Made by a program: the position numbers and the translations under genes. DNA of 5,676 nt from Clostridiales bacterium UBA3705 (lineage in GTDB: Bacteria > Bacillota_A > Clostridia > Oscillospirales > Oscillospiraceae), in assembly GCA_002372735.1 (NCBI GenBank), contig DFIE01000068.1, forward strand, positions 1-5,676, read 5' to 3'. The notes under the pieces were generated by a model. The model searched no databases. It saw only the letters and a program-made list of their open reading frames with translations, and had not been told where the DNA came from. Below, piece by piece: positions 5,306 to 5,676 of this stretch (position 1 is its first letter; each line of letters opens with the position of its first letter).

Positions 5306-5676
5306 GAACTACAGCCGGCTGGAGCAGACCTATCTGTTCTACCACATTTCCCAGCGGACCCAGGCCTATCGGGCGGCCCATCCTGACTGCCGTCTTTTGC
5401 TCTTGGGCATCGGTGATGTAAGCCTGCCCCTGGCTCCGGCGGTAATCCGGGCCATGCACCGGGCAGTGGACGAGCAGGCTGCAAAGGAAACCTTCCACGG
5501 CTATATGCCGGAGCTGGGCACAAACTTTTTAAAGCAGTCTGTTTGTCAGTATTATCGCAGATTTGGCGTCGTGGTAGACCCGGAGGAGGTCTTTATCACC
5601 CCCGGAGCCGGCGAGGATCTGGGTGCTGTGGGAGATTTGTTTGACGCCGACAACACCGTGGCGGTCACCGAGCCGG
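5292..5676 (+). CDS. dapL: LL-diaminopimelate aminotransferase, DapL type (3' end missing)
   Basis: The first 128 codons are visible and the gene runs off the window; full-length DapL proteins have about 400 residues. It is a PLP-dependent class I/II fold aminotransferase that makes LL-diaminopimelate from tetrahydrodipicolinate and glutamate in one step. DapL-like segments are KLNENYSRLEQTYLF (2-16), LLGIGDVSLPLAPAVI (37-52), AVDEQAAKETFHGYMPELG (58-76) and the VDPEEVFIT strand. At 105-109 GAGED replaces the usual GAKxD, whose Lys lies in the PLP-phosphate-binding region, so this copy is somewhat divergent. The PLP-binding lysine is beyond the window. AAGGAG (5277-5282) lies 9 bp before the ATG inside dapF. 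Being next to dapF supports the DAP assignment, because the DapL product is the DapF substrate. Confidence 0.88.
   Translation, partial: MKLNENYSRLEQTYLFYHISQRTQAYRAAHPDCRLLLLGIGDVSLPLAPAVIRAMHRAVDEQAAKETFHGYMPELGTNFLKQSVCQYYRRFGVVVDPEEVFITPGAGEDLGAVGDLFDADNTVAVTEP

Overview
The window looks like ordinary chromosomal DNA from a spore-forming, diaminopimelate-containing Firmicute of the class Clostridia, most plausibly the Oscillospiraceae and relatives. The evidence is moderately GC-rich coding DNA, strong AGGAGG-type ribosome binding sites, a YacP/Rae1-type protein, a PdaA-type spore-cortex deacetylase, and dapF next to a DapL-type aminotransferase. The family-level placement is inference from gene content and style. 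All genes are on the + strand and densely packed; I see no tRNA, rRNA, CRISPR array or mobile element.

Region 1 (1-2635) is a tight four-gene run: the 3' part of a YacP/Rae1-like NYN endoribonuclease, a Cof-type HAD phosphatase, a YfbR-like 5'-deoxynucleotidase (14-bp overlap with the HAD gene), and a YlmH-like S4 RNA-binding protein (3-bp gap). Two of the four (YacP/Rae1 and YlmH) belong to families linked to stalled or ribosome-associated translation. The other two are small-molecule phosphohydrolases, one of them acting on deoxynucleotides.

Region 2 (2636-3764) opens with a perfect 13-bp hairpin whose 3' arm is also the Shine-Dalgarno of the next gene. It continues with a PdaA-type polysaccharide deacetylase, then a 46-residue protein consisting of a short hydrophobic segment and a tail of three Cys-Gly-Cys repeats. 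It closes with a clear intrinsic terminator. The context suggests sporulation, but only the deacetylase family supports that directly.

Region 3 (3765-5676) starts with a strong SigA-type promoter (TTGGCA, 17 bp, TATCAT with TGC extension). It drives a translationally coupled envelope operon: a divergent PlsY-family acyltransferase, dapF (4-bp overlap), and a dapL-type aminotransferase (14-bp overlap) cut off by the window end. DapL makes LL-diaminopimelate and DapF epimerises it to the meso form for peptidoglycan and lysine; PlsY acts in membrane phospholipid synthesis.

I found no clear undescribed multi-gene system. The best leads are the Cys-repeat miniprotein, the hairpin that masks a ribosome binding site, the PlsY copy lacking conserved residues, and the pairing of Rae1-like and YlmH-like genes.
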